Position numbers and translations under genes: made by a program
The notes under the pieces: generated by a model
What the model was told of the DNA's origin: nothing
Database searches by the model: none
What the model saw: only the letters and a program-made list of their open reading frames with translations
NCBI RefSeq assembly: GCF_032854445.1
Contig: NC_088302.1
Location: 31,527,979 to 31,591,978, forward strand
DNA from: Liolophura sinensis
Taxonomy: Eukaryota; Mollusca; Polyplacophora; Chitonida; Chitonidae
Reading direction: 5' to 3'
Length of the DNA stretch: 64,000 nt
Part shown: in pieces, positions 10,901 to 21,517 of the stretch
How positions within the stretch are numbered: the first letter of the stretch is position 1
Layout of the letters: each line of letters opens with the position of its first letter

Positions 10901-13814
10901 CACTCAGGAAAGAAAATGTTTTTCAAGGACTGGACATTAAAAGTCCTAATATCCTATGTTTTCAAGGATGTTCATGGAATATATTTGATTGTTGTTTTAT
11001 GCTGTACTCAACAATATTTCACTTATACTACGGCAGCCAGCATTATGGTGGGTGGAAACCAGGCAGAGCCCGGGGGAAACCCACGACCATCCGCAGGTTG
11101 CTGTCAGACCTTCCCACTTACAGCCGGAGAGGAAGCCAGCATGACCTGGACTTGAACTCACAGCGACCACATTGGTGAGAGGCTCCTGGGTCATTAGGCT
11201 GCGCTAGCACGCTAACTGACTAAGCCACGGAGGCCCCTCATGGAATATACAGTTTAAGTACAAACTTTCATGTAGAGATTAATGGATAGTATTTTGGTAG
11301 CTTATTTATCTGTCCGCTGAAGGATATGAAAAATATACTATACTTCAGGGACTTTTAAGGTGTCCAAGGTGAGTTCCTGTCCAGGCGGGGATACAAACCC
11401 ACAATTGTGTGTCCCAGTGATTGAAAGGCAAGCACCTTTAATCAAAAGATCACAGTTATCTCCCTTAAGACATGTTACCCAGATAAGATGACAAATGGCA
11501 ATTACTGGCACTGTATGTAATCAGGAGTGTCTGTCTTAGCTGAGAGACTAGCTGATATACAGACCTGTTGAGCACACCGCCGACACTGGACATCGTCCAG
11601 ACAGTCTCCAGCGGCCTTCTTTAAGCCCTCGTCTAGCGGATTATCTTTCAGATCCAACCATTTCAGCTTGCGCAATTGCCAGAAGCTGACAGGGAGAATC
11701 TCGAGTTTGTTCCCCAACAAATCCAGATGCTGCAAGTTCACCAGGTCCCCGAAATTTGGCGGGAGCTCTGATATGGAGTTCTTACTGAAGTCAACCCTCA
11801 CTATGTGTCGCAAACTGCAGAAACTTTCCTAGGATTTGAAGAGAAGAGAACACTGAATCAATAAATAATTGCATTTAAGCAAGCAAACACTGCAAAGAAC
11901 TGAAAGACCTAAACGTCTAGTAAAAGGGTTTTTTTTTTCTAATTTGCATTTTATAACAACAAAAAAACTTTTTTTCTCAGTCACATGAAAATGTGAAGCC
12001 TATTCAATACACCAAAATACATGTCCATTTAACGTAGTTATTCTACTTCTTGGACATCTAGTCTGCTCATTTTAGCCAACATACATGCAAATATTACAGG
12101 GGTACACAGTATACTTTTGCTCACATGTAGTGCACTCTAAAAAAAAAAAAACGAGAGAAATGTAATTTTTGGCACTACAATTATCTGTCCTTTACATTAG
12201 AAGAATTGCACAACTTTACATCATTACCATAAAGTCATTTATGAACTGTTGTATGTTATCTACTTCAGGTGAGGTGGGTGTCTGCATTCTTTTTTTTTTA
12301 ATGACAACAGAGCAGCTTGTATGATCACATAGTCATGGACATGGACAGACTGAAAGTACTTACAGGAATAGTTGTTATCAGATTACACGACAGGTCTAAA
12401 TGGGTTGCTTTAGGTAGGCTAGCCTGAAATGAGAAAATATCACATTGCATGAATCTCTATCATATACATACTCTAACTACTGGGGTTTTTTTGTCAGAAA
12501 CAAATGCATCCCAAACCCTTAATAACCCTTTGCAGAATGAGACATTAAACATTAAACATTGGTCTAAAGGGGAAAAAAAATAAGTTTCCTTGGATTTTCT
12601 GCATTAAACGCTTTTAAAATGTCCAGATTTCAAAGTATATATGTTCTCTAGGTCTTTGTTCTCCAGGTCATTACTGTGCGGAATACATGTGAGGTGTGGC
12701 ATATCCGGGCGACCTGAGAGGTAAGACCCACAGTTGAAACCAGCACTGGACTGCAGCCATCATTTGGAAAGGACTTATCGATTCTGAAACGGTCTAAGCT
12801 TTACCATAGGTTCCCAACCCTCTGTGGCTGTAATGCTCCTGCCAATCAGGTATAATTTAACAGCAGAGCTGAAATATCCACTTGAGGCTAGATTAAGTAA
12901 AGTTTTCCACCTCATTTGATATTCTTACATTCATCAGTGGTTAGGTTGACAAGGTAGGCCCTACCTGTCAGATGATGAATAAGGCCTTTGGAGGGAGATA
13001 GCTTTAGAATTTACAGCAAAGATTGTACTGAAGCTTAGCTAGTTGAATTAATGTCCATATCTAGTGTACCTGCAGACATCAGCCTCATTACGTGTATATG
13101 GGAAATACCCACAATTTGTACATATCTATGTATTACTGTATAGTGTTGGATGGTCTGCTAAAACACGAAACAGGCCCCCCTACCACATTACTTAGTGGCC
13201 AAATAGTTAGAGCATCTGCCTCAAAATCAGGAGACCCACGATCAAACCTGAGTGGGGTCATAAAGTCTTGGTACTTGTTTCCATTTCACTTGGCACTCAG
13301 GACTGAGAGGTTAGAGCAAGGAAACTGGACTGGTTAGCCCAGTGTCAATATAATGTGACTGGGTGGGGTGTCATGTCTGGTATCTTCAGCATCTCGCTCT
13401 GCCATAAGAACACCTCTGCATTTCCCTTGCTGGCATCAGTATACTACTGCTGGGCAACAAATAATTTGTCTGTCCGTGGTCAGTCGTCTCAGCTATCAAT
13501 TCCAGGTAGGCGTTCCCATGTGTCATCACCAGTAAATCCACACAAGCATGAAACTATAGTGGAAACTTATTGGTTGCCCAGCAGTAGTACACTGAAGCCA
13601 GCAAGGGAAGTACAGAGGTGTTCAAGGCAAAGCTATGAAAGTATAAGTAATCACGGCCCTACAGAGCTAAAAACGCCCCATAACTGTCACAGTGTCAGAA
13701 CAATCCCAGTAAATTTAATCTCACCAGTTCCTTCACAGGAACGGACTCCAAATTCCCCAAGCTCAGATCCAGTTCATTTCCGTCCAATTTGTCTCTTAGT
13801 GACTCTTTCGGCAT
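7992..13814 (-). CDS. LRRC59: Leucine-rich repeat-containing protein 59
   Basis: Seven coding exons join in phase on the minus strand: 13814-13725, 12423-12364, 11828-11565, 10758-10686, 9597-9451, 8618-8568 and 8197-7992. They give 296 aa (human is 307). Residues 1-30 contain [14 protein letters not shown], the family's N-terminal hallmark. Leucine-rich repeats span about 34-125 ([39 protein letters not shown]), followed by a Cys pair (CRRCAQQ). Residues 150-210 are a highly charged coiled coil, and one membrane helix (about 232-254) is followed by a short tail ending GKKK. The family is a tail-anchored ER protein that binds ribosomes and FGF1; that function is from family knowledge. It is divergently paired with PAM16. 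A poly(A) signal (AATAAA, minus strand) lies at 7899-7904. The start was chosen because it matches the family N-terminus and precedes a clean GTGAGA donor. Confidence 0.95.
9006..9365. repeat. Foldback: ~100-bp inverted repeat, intron 5 of LRRC59
   Basis: The left arm at 9006-9107 and the right arm at 9262-9365 are inverted copies with roughly 90% identity by eye. Both contain CAGATAAATACCT, GCTTTGATTGAAATAAGCA, TTGTCTTACATAAAGTTCA and TGCCACCAA in matching orientation after reverse complementing. The spacer is about 155 bp. It may be a MITE-like element or two inverted copies of a short repeat, and its transcript could form a long hairpin. Confidence 0.8.
9658..9840 (-). repeat. tRNA-derived SINE, family A, internally deleted
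   Basis: A (TTTA) tail is followed by GATTGCTGTTTTACGCCCTA and GCATTATGGTGGGAGGAAAT. The body jumps to a short B-box region (TTACTTGAACTCACAG). It lies in intron 4 of LRRC59. Confidence 0.75.
10545..10632 (-). repeat. Decayed family-A SINE tail
   Basis: TACCATACTCAATAATATTTC and ACAATGGCGATCAG correspond to the 3' module of the family with many substitutions. It lies in intron 4 of LRRC59. Confidence 0.4.
10980..11237 (-). repeat. tRNA-derived SINE, family A, full length
   Basis: It runs from GATTGTTGTTTTATGCTGTA through GCATTATGGTGGGTGGAAAC and the B-box region (GGACTTGAACTCACAG) to the tRNA-like head (GCGCTAGCACGCTAACTGAC, GCCACGGAGGCCCC). It is one of the best-preserved copies and lies in intron 3 of LRRC59. 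Confidence 0.9.
13180..13404 (+). repeat. tRNA-derived SINE, family C
   Basis: The tRNA-like head has an A-box region (TGGCCAAATAGTTAGAGCAT) and a B-box-like GATCAAACC. The body (CACTCAGGACTGAGAGGTTAG, GGTTAGCCCAGTGTCA, GGGTGGGGTGTCA) is shared with the inverted copy at 38400-38706. It lies in intron 1 of LRRC59. Confidence 0.75.
13408..13623. repeat. Foldback: 57-bp inverted repeat, intron 1 of LRRC59
   Basis: The left arm at 13408-13464 and the right arm at 13567-13623 are reverse complements at 52 of 57 positions, with a 102-bp loop. The arms begin GAACACCTCTG and contain TTCCCTTGCTGG and TACTACTGCTGGGCAAC. It directly abuts the SINE at 13180-13404. Confidence 0.85.
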
Positions 13815-14007
13815 CTTTTGCACCGCACAGAGACCGCAAATACATGTACAACGTGAAAGTTGCACAACCCAACACAACGTTCAGCTGCGAGTGTGTCACA
13901 TGGACAGGAAGTTGTTGTCGCAGGGGGAAGTATGTGTGACGCAACTTCCGGTAAACTTGACATGCACATGTTGGTGTTGTTGTTGACGGTTTCGGAGTTT
14001 CGGAGCT
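13815..14007. promoter_or_regulatory. Bidirectional promoter between LRRC59 and PAM16
   Basis: Only 193 bp separate the two start codons. On the minus strand, ACCGGAAGT at 13944-13952 is a textbook ETS/GABPA-type site, and a second AGGAAGT core lies at 13906-13912. A CAGCTG lies at 13882-13887 and a CRE-like TGTGACGCAA near 13936. No TATA box is evident. This is typical of paired housekeeping genes; activity is inferred. Confidence 0.7.
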
Positions 14008-16982
14008 ATGGTAAGGAAATTTGTTTGTATTTCTGTGTTCCATTCCCATTGAGATATTGTTTTAAAATACATAAAAGGCTCAGGCGTGTAGTTTTAATGG
14101 AGAAGACCAAGAGGATCCACACGTGTGGCACGATCGGTGAATATTGCATAAGACGAGGTAGACATGAACTTGTAAGTTCTACTTCCAGGAGTTGTTGTAC
14201 TCAACTTGTTGAGTAGTTAGTAGTTGACCATGCCACTGACTGGCTGTTCATGTTGCATTCAGCAGGTTCATGTTGGCATCTGTACCACGTTGTAAAGGAT
14301 ATGACGCCAGAGTCTGACTTTCACAATATAGAGATTTAAAGTCAACGACAAACAGTTGTCAGCAACAACTTTACAACTCTTGTTGGAGCATGTGATTGTC
14401 TAAATGACTGACATTAACAGGTGCTTTTAGTTACAACAACGGTATTTCGATATTGCTCTGACGTTAGGTTGGTTCTGCCAAGGATGGCTCCAAACCAATG
14501 TCACATAGCACCATATAAAGCCCTGATGCAGTTGCCATGGCAGTTTGTGGCAAAATTGCCCTTTTGACAAATACCTCTCGACCGCCTTAAGTTTGCAAAC
14601 ACTTGTGTGCCTTATCTTTTTGTCAGTCAGTGTTGTTGGGGCTTTTATGTCTCTCAGCTGTCAATGAAGAGGACCACTAATGCTCATTATAAACCACCTA
14701 ATGTTCATTAAATACCACCTTCACTCTGAGTTCAAGTCCAGCTCATGCTAGGTTCCTCTCCAGTCATACGTGGGAAGGTTTCCAAGCAACCTGCAGAAGG
14801 TTGTGGGTTTCCCTGAACTCTGTCCAGTTTCCTCCAACCATAATGCTGGTCGCTGTCGAATAAGTGAAATATTCTTGAATGTGGCATAAAACACCAATCA
14901 AATAAATAAATAAAGGAAAACCACCTAATGTCTTCCACCAATTTGGTGCGGATATCTGTTCACCATACATGAGAAAACTTCACTGGTTTACCCAGGGCAT
15001 ATGCCGTTTCCTCCATACAAGTGAAGTATGAGTATGCATGATGTTAACAGTGATCAAAAAAGTAATTAAATCAAATGTAATTGTGATCAATTGCTTGCTT
15101 CTATGACTATTTTGTTGCCACCAAAAATTATTTTAAAGTGTACTTCAAGCAGCCAAACCTCAACAAAAAGTTGACTTTATGACCTTGTGAGACTTGTTAT
15201 TTTATCGGAGTTGCTGAATCACTGGTGGGGTCTCTGTAGCCTAGTGGTTAGCATGCTAGCCTAGCATAATGACTCAGGAGCCTCTTACCAATGTGGTTGC
15301 TATTTTAACTAATGCTGGCTTCCTCTCCAGTTGTATGTGGGAAGGCCTGTCAGAAACCTGCGGATGGTAGTGGATTTCCCGGGGCTCTGCCAGGTTTCTT
15401 CTCACCATAATTCTGGCCATCGTCATATAAGTGAAATATTCTTGAGTATGGCATAAAAACATCCTTCAAATGGATAATTAAAATGAACCAGTGGTGTACA
15501 TGTCTCTGCAGCAGCATGAGCATTCATACTTAGTCTTACATGACCTGTTTACCTTTTATTTTTATAGGCAAAGTACATAGCTCAAATAGTCGTGGCTGGC
15601 ATACAGGTTTTTGGAAGGGCATTTGGAAGAGCGCTTAAACAAGAATTTCAAGCTAGTCAGCAAGCAGCGCAGAGAGCTGGTGGCGGTCGGGAAGGGACAA
15701 AGCGAGCGGCCTCAGACACACTTAGTGGAATGACAATACAGGTAAAGGGAAGCAACTTGTATGTCAGCCATTCCAGGGGATGCTTTTACATTTCATATCG
15801 CAATCTCTTAGTGCAGACTGTAGGTATGAAATTCAAGAACATGTACATCAAACAAACAGATTAAGTCAGTTATCAGTTGAGACCAATATAATTATAGAAG
15901 TGTCACAGCTTGATATGACCTGCTGGTAATTTTCTTCAGTCGTGGGTTTCCCCTGGGCTCTTCTCGGTTTCCTCCCACCATAATGCTGACCGCCGTCGTA
16001 TAAGTGAAATATTCTTGAATGTGGCGTAAAACACCAGTCAAATAAATAAATAAATAAATAATTTTCTTCATATCATTGGTCGTGTTAGCTGAACCCTGTT
16101 TTGTCTTTTAACCGTATGAGCATGGGACACGAGTGACATGCAGTCATGGTTCCTGTTTATCTGAACATGGCGTATGTAATGACCTTGTCAGAATTAAAGA
16201 TTAAGAGTGAACTTCAAGAGTTACCAAGCACATCACAAGAAAATGTTTATAGTCATGTAGACAAACAATATTAGTTTCCACTCCTCCTCCAATATAACAG
16301 GATAAATAATTTGATGTTTTTGTTGTAAATTCTTAAAAGGCTGATAAATGTACATTGACTTTCCCTTCTTACAGGAAGCAAAACAGATATTGAATGTGGA
16401 TGAATTCTCCCCAGAGAGTATTCAGAAGAATTATGAGCACCTATTTAATGTAAATGAGAAATCAAAAGGCGGTTCATTTTATTTACAATCAAAGGTATGT
16501 AAAGTATCGTCAATATTGTAGGCCTACTGCGTTATGTCAAAACACATTGAAACCATTTATTGAACCATTGTGTTAGGCGTTGTCAGACTTTGTCAACACA
16601 GATGAAGAATTATTAACGATATTAGATCATGCTTAGTTTTCGTTTTATACGATAAAGGTATTTTTTACTTGTATTATGCTAAGCTTTTATTTTACACATT
16701 GAAGGTATTTTTGACCTGTATCATGCTCAGCTTTTGTTTTAAGTTTGTAATAAAATGTTACCTTTATACCATTGAAAGTGTAGACAAAATAATCACATAT
16801 TGCCAGAATATGGGTTGAGAAAATCGGTTATCATTATTTCTCTCTGCAGGTTCTTCAGATCTGTTTACATGTAATAGTAATCATTGTCGTTTTTGCAGGT
16901 TGTGCGGGCGAAGGAGAGACTAGACATGGAAATGAAAGATCAAGCCACATCTGCTAAACAGGAGAAGCCTAAAGAATCATGA
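14008..16982 (+). CDS. PAM16: Mitochondrial import inner membrane translocase subunit TIM16
   Basis: Four exons: 14008-14010 (ATG alone, then GTAAGG), 15568-15741, 16375-16494 and 16899-16982. They give 126 aa (human is 125). The N-terminus ([20 protein letters not shown]) is the hydrophobic matrix-targeting and membrane-associated segment. After a loop, the degenerate J-like domain spans about 59-112 ([42 protein letters not shown]). The J-protein HPD motif is absent, as is normal for this family. PAM16 pairs with PAM14/DNAJC19 and controls stimulation of mitochondrial Hsp70 at the TIM23 import channel (family knowledge). Exon 1 holds only the start codon, so homology to MAKY and the exact splice junction decide the start. 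The gene converges on GLIS2 and is divergent from LRRC59. Confidence 0.96.
14713..14914 (+). repeat. tRNA-derived SINE, family A, head-truncated
   Basis: It starts at the B-box region (GAGTTCAAGTCCAGCTCATG) and ends TAAAACACCAATC(AAAT)n. It lies in intron 1 of PAM16. Confidence 0.87.
15226..15481 (+). repeat. tRNA-derived SINE, family A, full length
   Basis: The head (GGGGTCTCTGTAGCCTAGTG, GTTAGCATGCTAGC) leads through GGATTTCCCGGGGCTCTGCC to AAGTGAAATATTCTTGAGTA and a short tail. It ends about 87 bp before PAM16 exon 2, close to the splice acceptor. Confidence 0.88.
15939..16063 (+). repeat. tRNA-derived SINE, family A, 3' fragment
   Basis: GTGGGTTTCCCCTGGGCTC continues to TAAAACACCAGTC followed by five AAAT units. 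It lies in PAM16 intron 2, and the head is missing. Confidence 0.85.
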
Positions 16983-18377
16983 CATAGGGAGTTAGATTAG
17001 GAGATTAGAGAATTGACTATAACTAATAGCAGAGTGGATTTACATACGCCCACCAGCTGAATCTGATCAAAAATCTAGGTAATAATATCTTACGTCAGTG
17101 ACTGCTGGATGGCCCATATTGAAGGTTCTGAATTTTTTTTTTCTTTGAGACAATCTGTGACACTGATTTGAGACAGTCAGTGCAATTTTTGGAGAAGTGC
17201 CGTGGACATATTTTAATAATCTGTTCCTAGATTTTCGACCAGCCCAGCAATGTTATGATGTACAGAATGGACTATGACCTCAGTTAAGTCAAGACCGAAA
17301 GGAAATTTCTACATATTGTGTACCCTTGTAAATAGCAGAATCACTGAATCCTATGACAGAAGTCGCCCATGTGAATGAGTGTGGACTGTTTGGAATCTAT
17401 ATGCCTTCCACAGGAACATGAAAAAAGAAAACCATATCCTAGAATTTTTTTTTTCATCATAAAGATTTTAATAAAATGTGAAAGAATTACACGTAGTAAT
17501 ACTTTTGTTGTTGTTGTTGTTGTTTTTTTTTTAGAAAAGCAGGTAAAACTCCCAATAATTGTAAATGCTTGGGCTGTTGACACAAATTACCTCCTTGGAA
17601 TGCGTAACTGTATGAACAAACTAACCTCCCGTCGATATGTACATGTAACTACATCTACATAGTAGCCTCCCTTGTGTTGTGAGACGCTTGGGCAGTTCTC
17701 TTTCCTACTTCAAGCTTGCTGTCTTTCAGATCGAAGATAGGGTGTGAACAGGGTCAAACTCCAAAACAAATGATCAAATAGACTAATTGCAATCTCACAC
17801 GCATTAAACAGTGTCAATGCTTTTCGCCAGTTTACAACCTTCTGTATTCCATGTGGCTGTTGAGCTACTTGCACTTATGTATCATATATTTGGCAGCACC
17901 AGTTTTATTTTGTGTTTTACGGGCCAGTCGATGTTGTAAAATAAAAAAAAAAAAGAATAAAAATTTTGCCATTTTTATGATTTTCCTGTTTATCAAGGCC
18001 TTCTGATCATGTAAACATGTCTTTCAACCAGAGAAATTACCGAGATAGTCCAGATGATTTTCAAATTTTTTTTTTTTATTTATTCTCTGATATTAAAAAA
18101 AAATTTTATTCTGCCCGTAAAACAATAAAACCTGGTGTGGCCTTTGTTCAGTATTGTCTGTAATATTTCAGTGCAATCCCATGTCCAGTTTCACCCATTC
18201 TGTGTCATCCCGATGGCTCTGGCCAGGTAAGGATCGAGCTATCAGAACTCGGAACAAGATGCAAGTAAAAGCACCTTTACAAAGAGAAGTTTTTCGTGCC
18301 TCCCTTAAGTTTATTAACCTCTTATTTACCCATTCAGCAGTTTAATCTACATGTAGCTCATGAACAATAACACATGA
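16983..18377 (+). other. PAM16 3' UTR and flank
   Basis: No further exon is seen. Candidate poly(A) signals (AATAAA) lie at 17470-17475 and 17940-17945. The region is T- and A-rich, with (GTT)n near 17508-17523 and several homopolymer runs. Confidence 0.45.
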
Positions 18378-18379
18378 AA

Positions 18380-18655
18380 GGGGCAACTGTGGCCGAGGGC
18401 GTTAGCATGCCAGCACAGCGCAATGACCCAGGAGTCTCTCAACAATGAGGGCACTGTGAGTTCAAGGCCAGCTCGCTCTGGCTTCCTCTCCGGCCGTAGG
18501 TGGGAAGGTTTGCCAGCAACCTGCATATGGTCATGGGTTTCCCCTGGGCTCTGCTCAGTTTTCTCCCACCATAATACTGACCACCGTTGTGTAAGTGAAA
18601 TATGCTACAGCGAAATATGAGTACAGCGTAAAACACCACTCAAATAAATAAATGA
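18380..18655 (+). repeat. tRNA-derived SINE, family A, full length
   Basis: The head GGGGCAACTGTGGCCGAGG with GTTAGCATGCCAGCACAGCG is followed by the B-box region GTGAGTTCAAGGCCAGC. The tail is TAAAACACCACTC(AAAT)n. A short duplication of the GTGAAATATGCTACAGC region precedes the tail. Confidence 0.9.
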
Positions 18656-19730
18656 AATAAGATCAAAAAAGCAAAGAATAAATAAAATAAGATGAAAACA
18701 GCAAAGAAATAAGTCAAACTAAAGAACAATTGCAACTTGTTTCAGTTTATTATAAGTTATTGTATTGAGGCAAAATTATGCCCCAAGATCAACCACATTT
18801 GTGGCTAGGAAAAAATAGCAACAAAGCTTGGACATACTGGCATACAAAATAACAACAACAACAAAATTATAGTTATTATGGAGATTAAATGAACAGGCAT
18901 ATCATGTAGCTAGAATCACAACTGGAAACGAAAATCTTCATCAATCTTATCTCTGAAGACCAAAACAAACTTTAGCACAAGTACACATGTACCTGTGTCA
19001 TACTCCGTTGAATGCTGTGGCCATGTCTCTGGTATTCCAAAGACAACAACAAACAAACAAAAAAATGATTACTCTATTCATCATCTTGGACTGTAGTAGA
19101 TACTTGGACTTATTTGAAGATGTATGAAGACTCAAAATTAACCCAGAAACACATTACATGACTAAGTGTATATGTAAATGCACGACAAAAAAAAAAAAAA
19201 AAAAAAGTCAAGATTAGGAATACCAGGGAAGACAGAAGCAATATTCTTACATGTACCACTCAGGTACTTTTTCTTTCTGGATTGCTGTCCCAGATGAAAC
19301 ACATCACACTCAAATCAGTTTAACAAGGGGCTTTTTGGAGTGAGCTTTAATACATATAATGAGTGCAGTATACAAATATATTGAGCATTTCACAACTATT
19401 GAGTCACATTAAATGTTAACCATGATTTGGATTTCTCGGAATACTATTGTATATGCAGGTGTAGAATAAATACAAACAACCTGTATTACCTGAAAAGATC
19501 GATACATGAAGGTCTATGTCTCTTTAGAAAATCTGAAGTCCAAAAAGTACAACGTATGTGACCATGAGAATATAAAAATAAGATCTTTCAGGTAAATAAT
19601 TACTATAAAAATCAGCTGTACAGAGTGAAGTCTTGCTTATGTAAAAGTTTGAAAATCACTCCCATTTAGTGCACTTGTCATTTTTAAAGATGCACTCTTG
19701 TCCTCAATATTTATCAAAAAGGCAAGGAAG
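18656..19730. other. AT-rich intergenic DNA between convergent PAM16 and GLIS2
   Basis: A/T-rich sequence with (CAA)n near 18851-18864 and a poly(A) run near 19189-19206. No coding or structured element is recognised. Confidence 0.4.
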
Positions 19731-20001
19731 GGGACCTTCGTGGACAAGTGCTTTGCATGCCAGCCCACATAAATGACTTCAGAGCTTCTCATCAATGCCG
19801 TCGTTGTGAATTCAAGTCCAGCTTATGCTGGCTTCCTCTCAAGTTCTAAGTGGGAAGGTCTGCAGCAACCTGCGAGTAGTCATGCGTTTTCTCGGTTTCC
19901 TCCCACTATGATGTTAGCTGCTGTCGTATAAGGGAAATATTCTTGAGTACTGGTACTGCATAAAACACCAGTCAAATAAATAAATAAATAAATAAATAAA
20001 C
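19731..20001 (+). repeat. tRNA-derived SINE, family A, full length
   Basis: The head GGGGACCTTCGTGG is diverged, followed by the B-box region GTGAATTCAAGTCCAGC. The tail is TAAAACACCAGTC with six AAAT units. Confidence 0.88.
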
Positions 20002-21384
20002 AGAGTTTAGTTTGAACCTAATGTTATGAATGTGTTAAAACAGTCTTGTTCTCCAGGAGGGATGAGTTGGCTATTATTTGATAACATACATGCACAGTAT
20101 GGGAACATGAATCCCTGTGTTTAATGCATATACAATTAATTACTTCTGAGAAGAATGACTACTGAGATGTTTACTCTGAGATGGCAAGTGTGGTATAGAC
20201 TGTAAAATACAGAGGCTTGTCGATTAGGCAGTTGACAGCCTGATGTCTGCGGCACCTTCCACGCATGTAAAAAGAGAACAGCACACATGCCAGTGTCTCA
20301 AAGGAGGGCAATCTACACGTACCTGTAATAAACACCAGCACACCCTGGCTGAGCGCCCTAATCTGGACGATCTGTTTCTAGGAGACTGTTCGAAGCCAAG
20401 TGGGCTGTGAACAACAAAATCACAGGAACAATTCCAGCTCTTGCTGGTTTGTTTGATCAAGAGGTTTGACAAAGGGTAGCTGCAAATATGTGGCCCTGAG
20501 TTGAATGGTGCAGCCACTAGATTACAACAGAAAATGATACCTAATGTGCCCTAGTGCTGAAGAAGCATAGTTTTGGGGCGATTTCTTCAAATACAAGCAA
20601 CATCTGCATCTACAACTGTTACTGATAGTTGTAGCACACCGCATTCAAGCAATCACTGCTAAGAGAAATCACTTAAGCTCGCATTTTTTTGCTTATCTCC
20701 TTTTTCTGAAAATTTCCTTGTGCATTTTTTTTATCTTAGAAACGCTTCTCCACACCTTATACAGAAGAAGCTCACCAGACTAAAATATGACTCTTCTATG
20801 CAAAGGGGTAGCAAAATATCCTACAGCACATTTGATCTTGTTTGGCTTCGCAATTCTTGTGGCTTCACCACTTGCATCAGAGTTACAAGTTTGCAGCCAG
20901 ACATAGGCCACTGGTTTACTGCATGCTCTACGGTTTCCTCTACCATTCAACCCACCTGTATGCCACGGAGGTGCCATTATATTCGTAAAAACTTCTCGAG
21001 ATCAGTGTTCAACAATAATCAAATAAATAAATGAACATCTGCCAATGGTATAATCCTGAGGGAACCTGAGAGGGATAGGGACGCATTTGTAACCCTTTTC
21101 AATGTTACGGAACCTGCAGTAGGTAAGACATGAATATAGGCAATGTAATTAGTAAACTCATTAAAGAGCTTTACAAGTAAGTTTTAACCAGGTAAATGAC
21201 AAAACATGCGTCACCAGCTTTGAACCAACTGACTGAACAATCCGGTAACAACTGTGATGAAAAATGTCCCCTGGCTGACCACAACCACCATCTCCCCAAA
21301 TATTGTAATGGTAAGTTCTCTAGAATATCATGCTAGAGTTCAAATCCAGTTGATGTTGAAGCAGATTCTCATGTGCTTCTCAAA
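20002..21384. other. Intergenic DNA downstream of GLIS2
   Basis: It contains a 97-codon open frame on the minus strand (20224-20517) with no recognisable family and weak coding character. A diverged SINE-tail-like stretch lies around 20925-21032, ending in ATCAAATAAATAAATG. No supported gene. Confidence 0.35.
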
Positions 21385-21390
21385 TTTATT
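21385..21390 (-). terminator. Poly(A) signal of GLIS2-like gene
   Basis: AATAAA on the minus strand, 128 bp past the stop codon. Confidence 0.5.
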
Positions 21391-21517
21391 TATGTAGTAT
21401 CAATAACAGTTTTGATGTGAATTTCAGCAGTCATATGGCACACGTAAGCTGGAGTTTTGAGAATTCAAGCAGATATATCTGCCATTCTAAGATACACAAT
21501 CGCTCTTCTCCAACAGT

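Noticed and set aside
13355-13939. 194-codon plus-strand frame
   Set aside because: It crosses a SINE, the foldback, the antisense of LRRC59 exon 1 and the promoter. The LRRC59 exon on the opposite strand has clear homology and splice sites.
20224-20517. 97-codon minus-strand frame as a small gene
   Set aside because: It has no recognisable family and a residue mix like random translation, and lies in the 3' flank of GLIS2.
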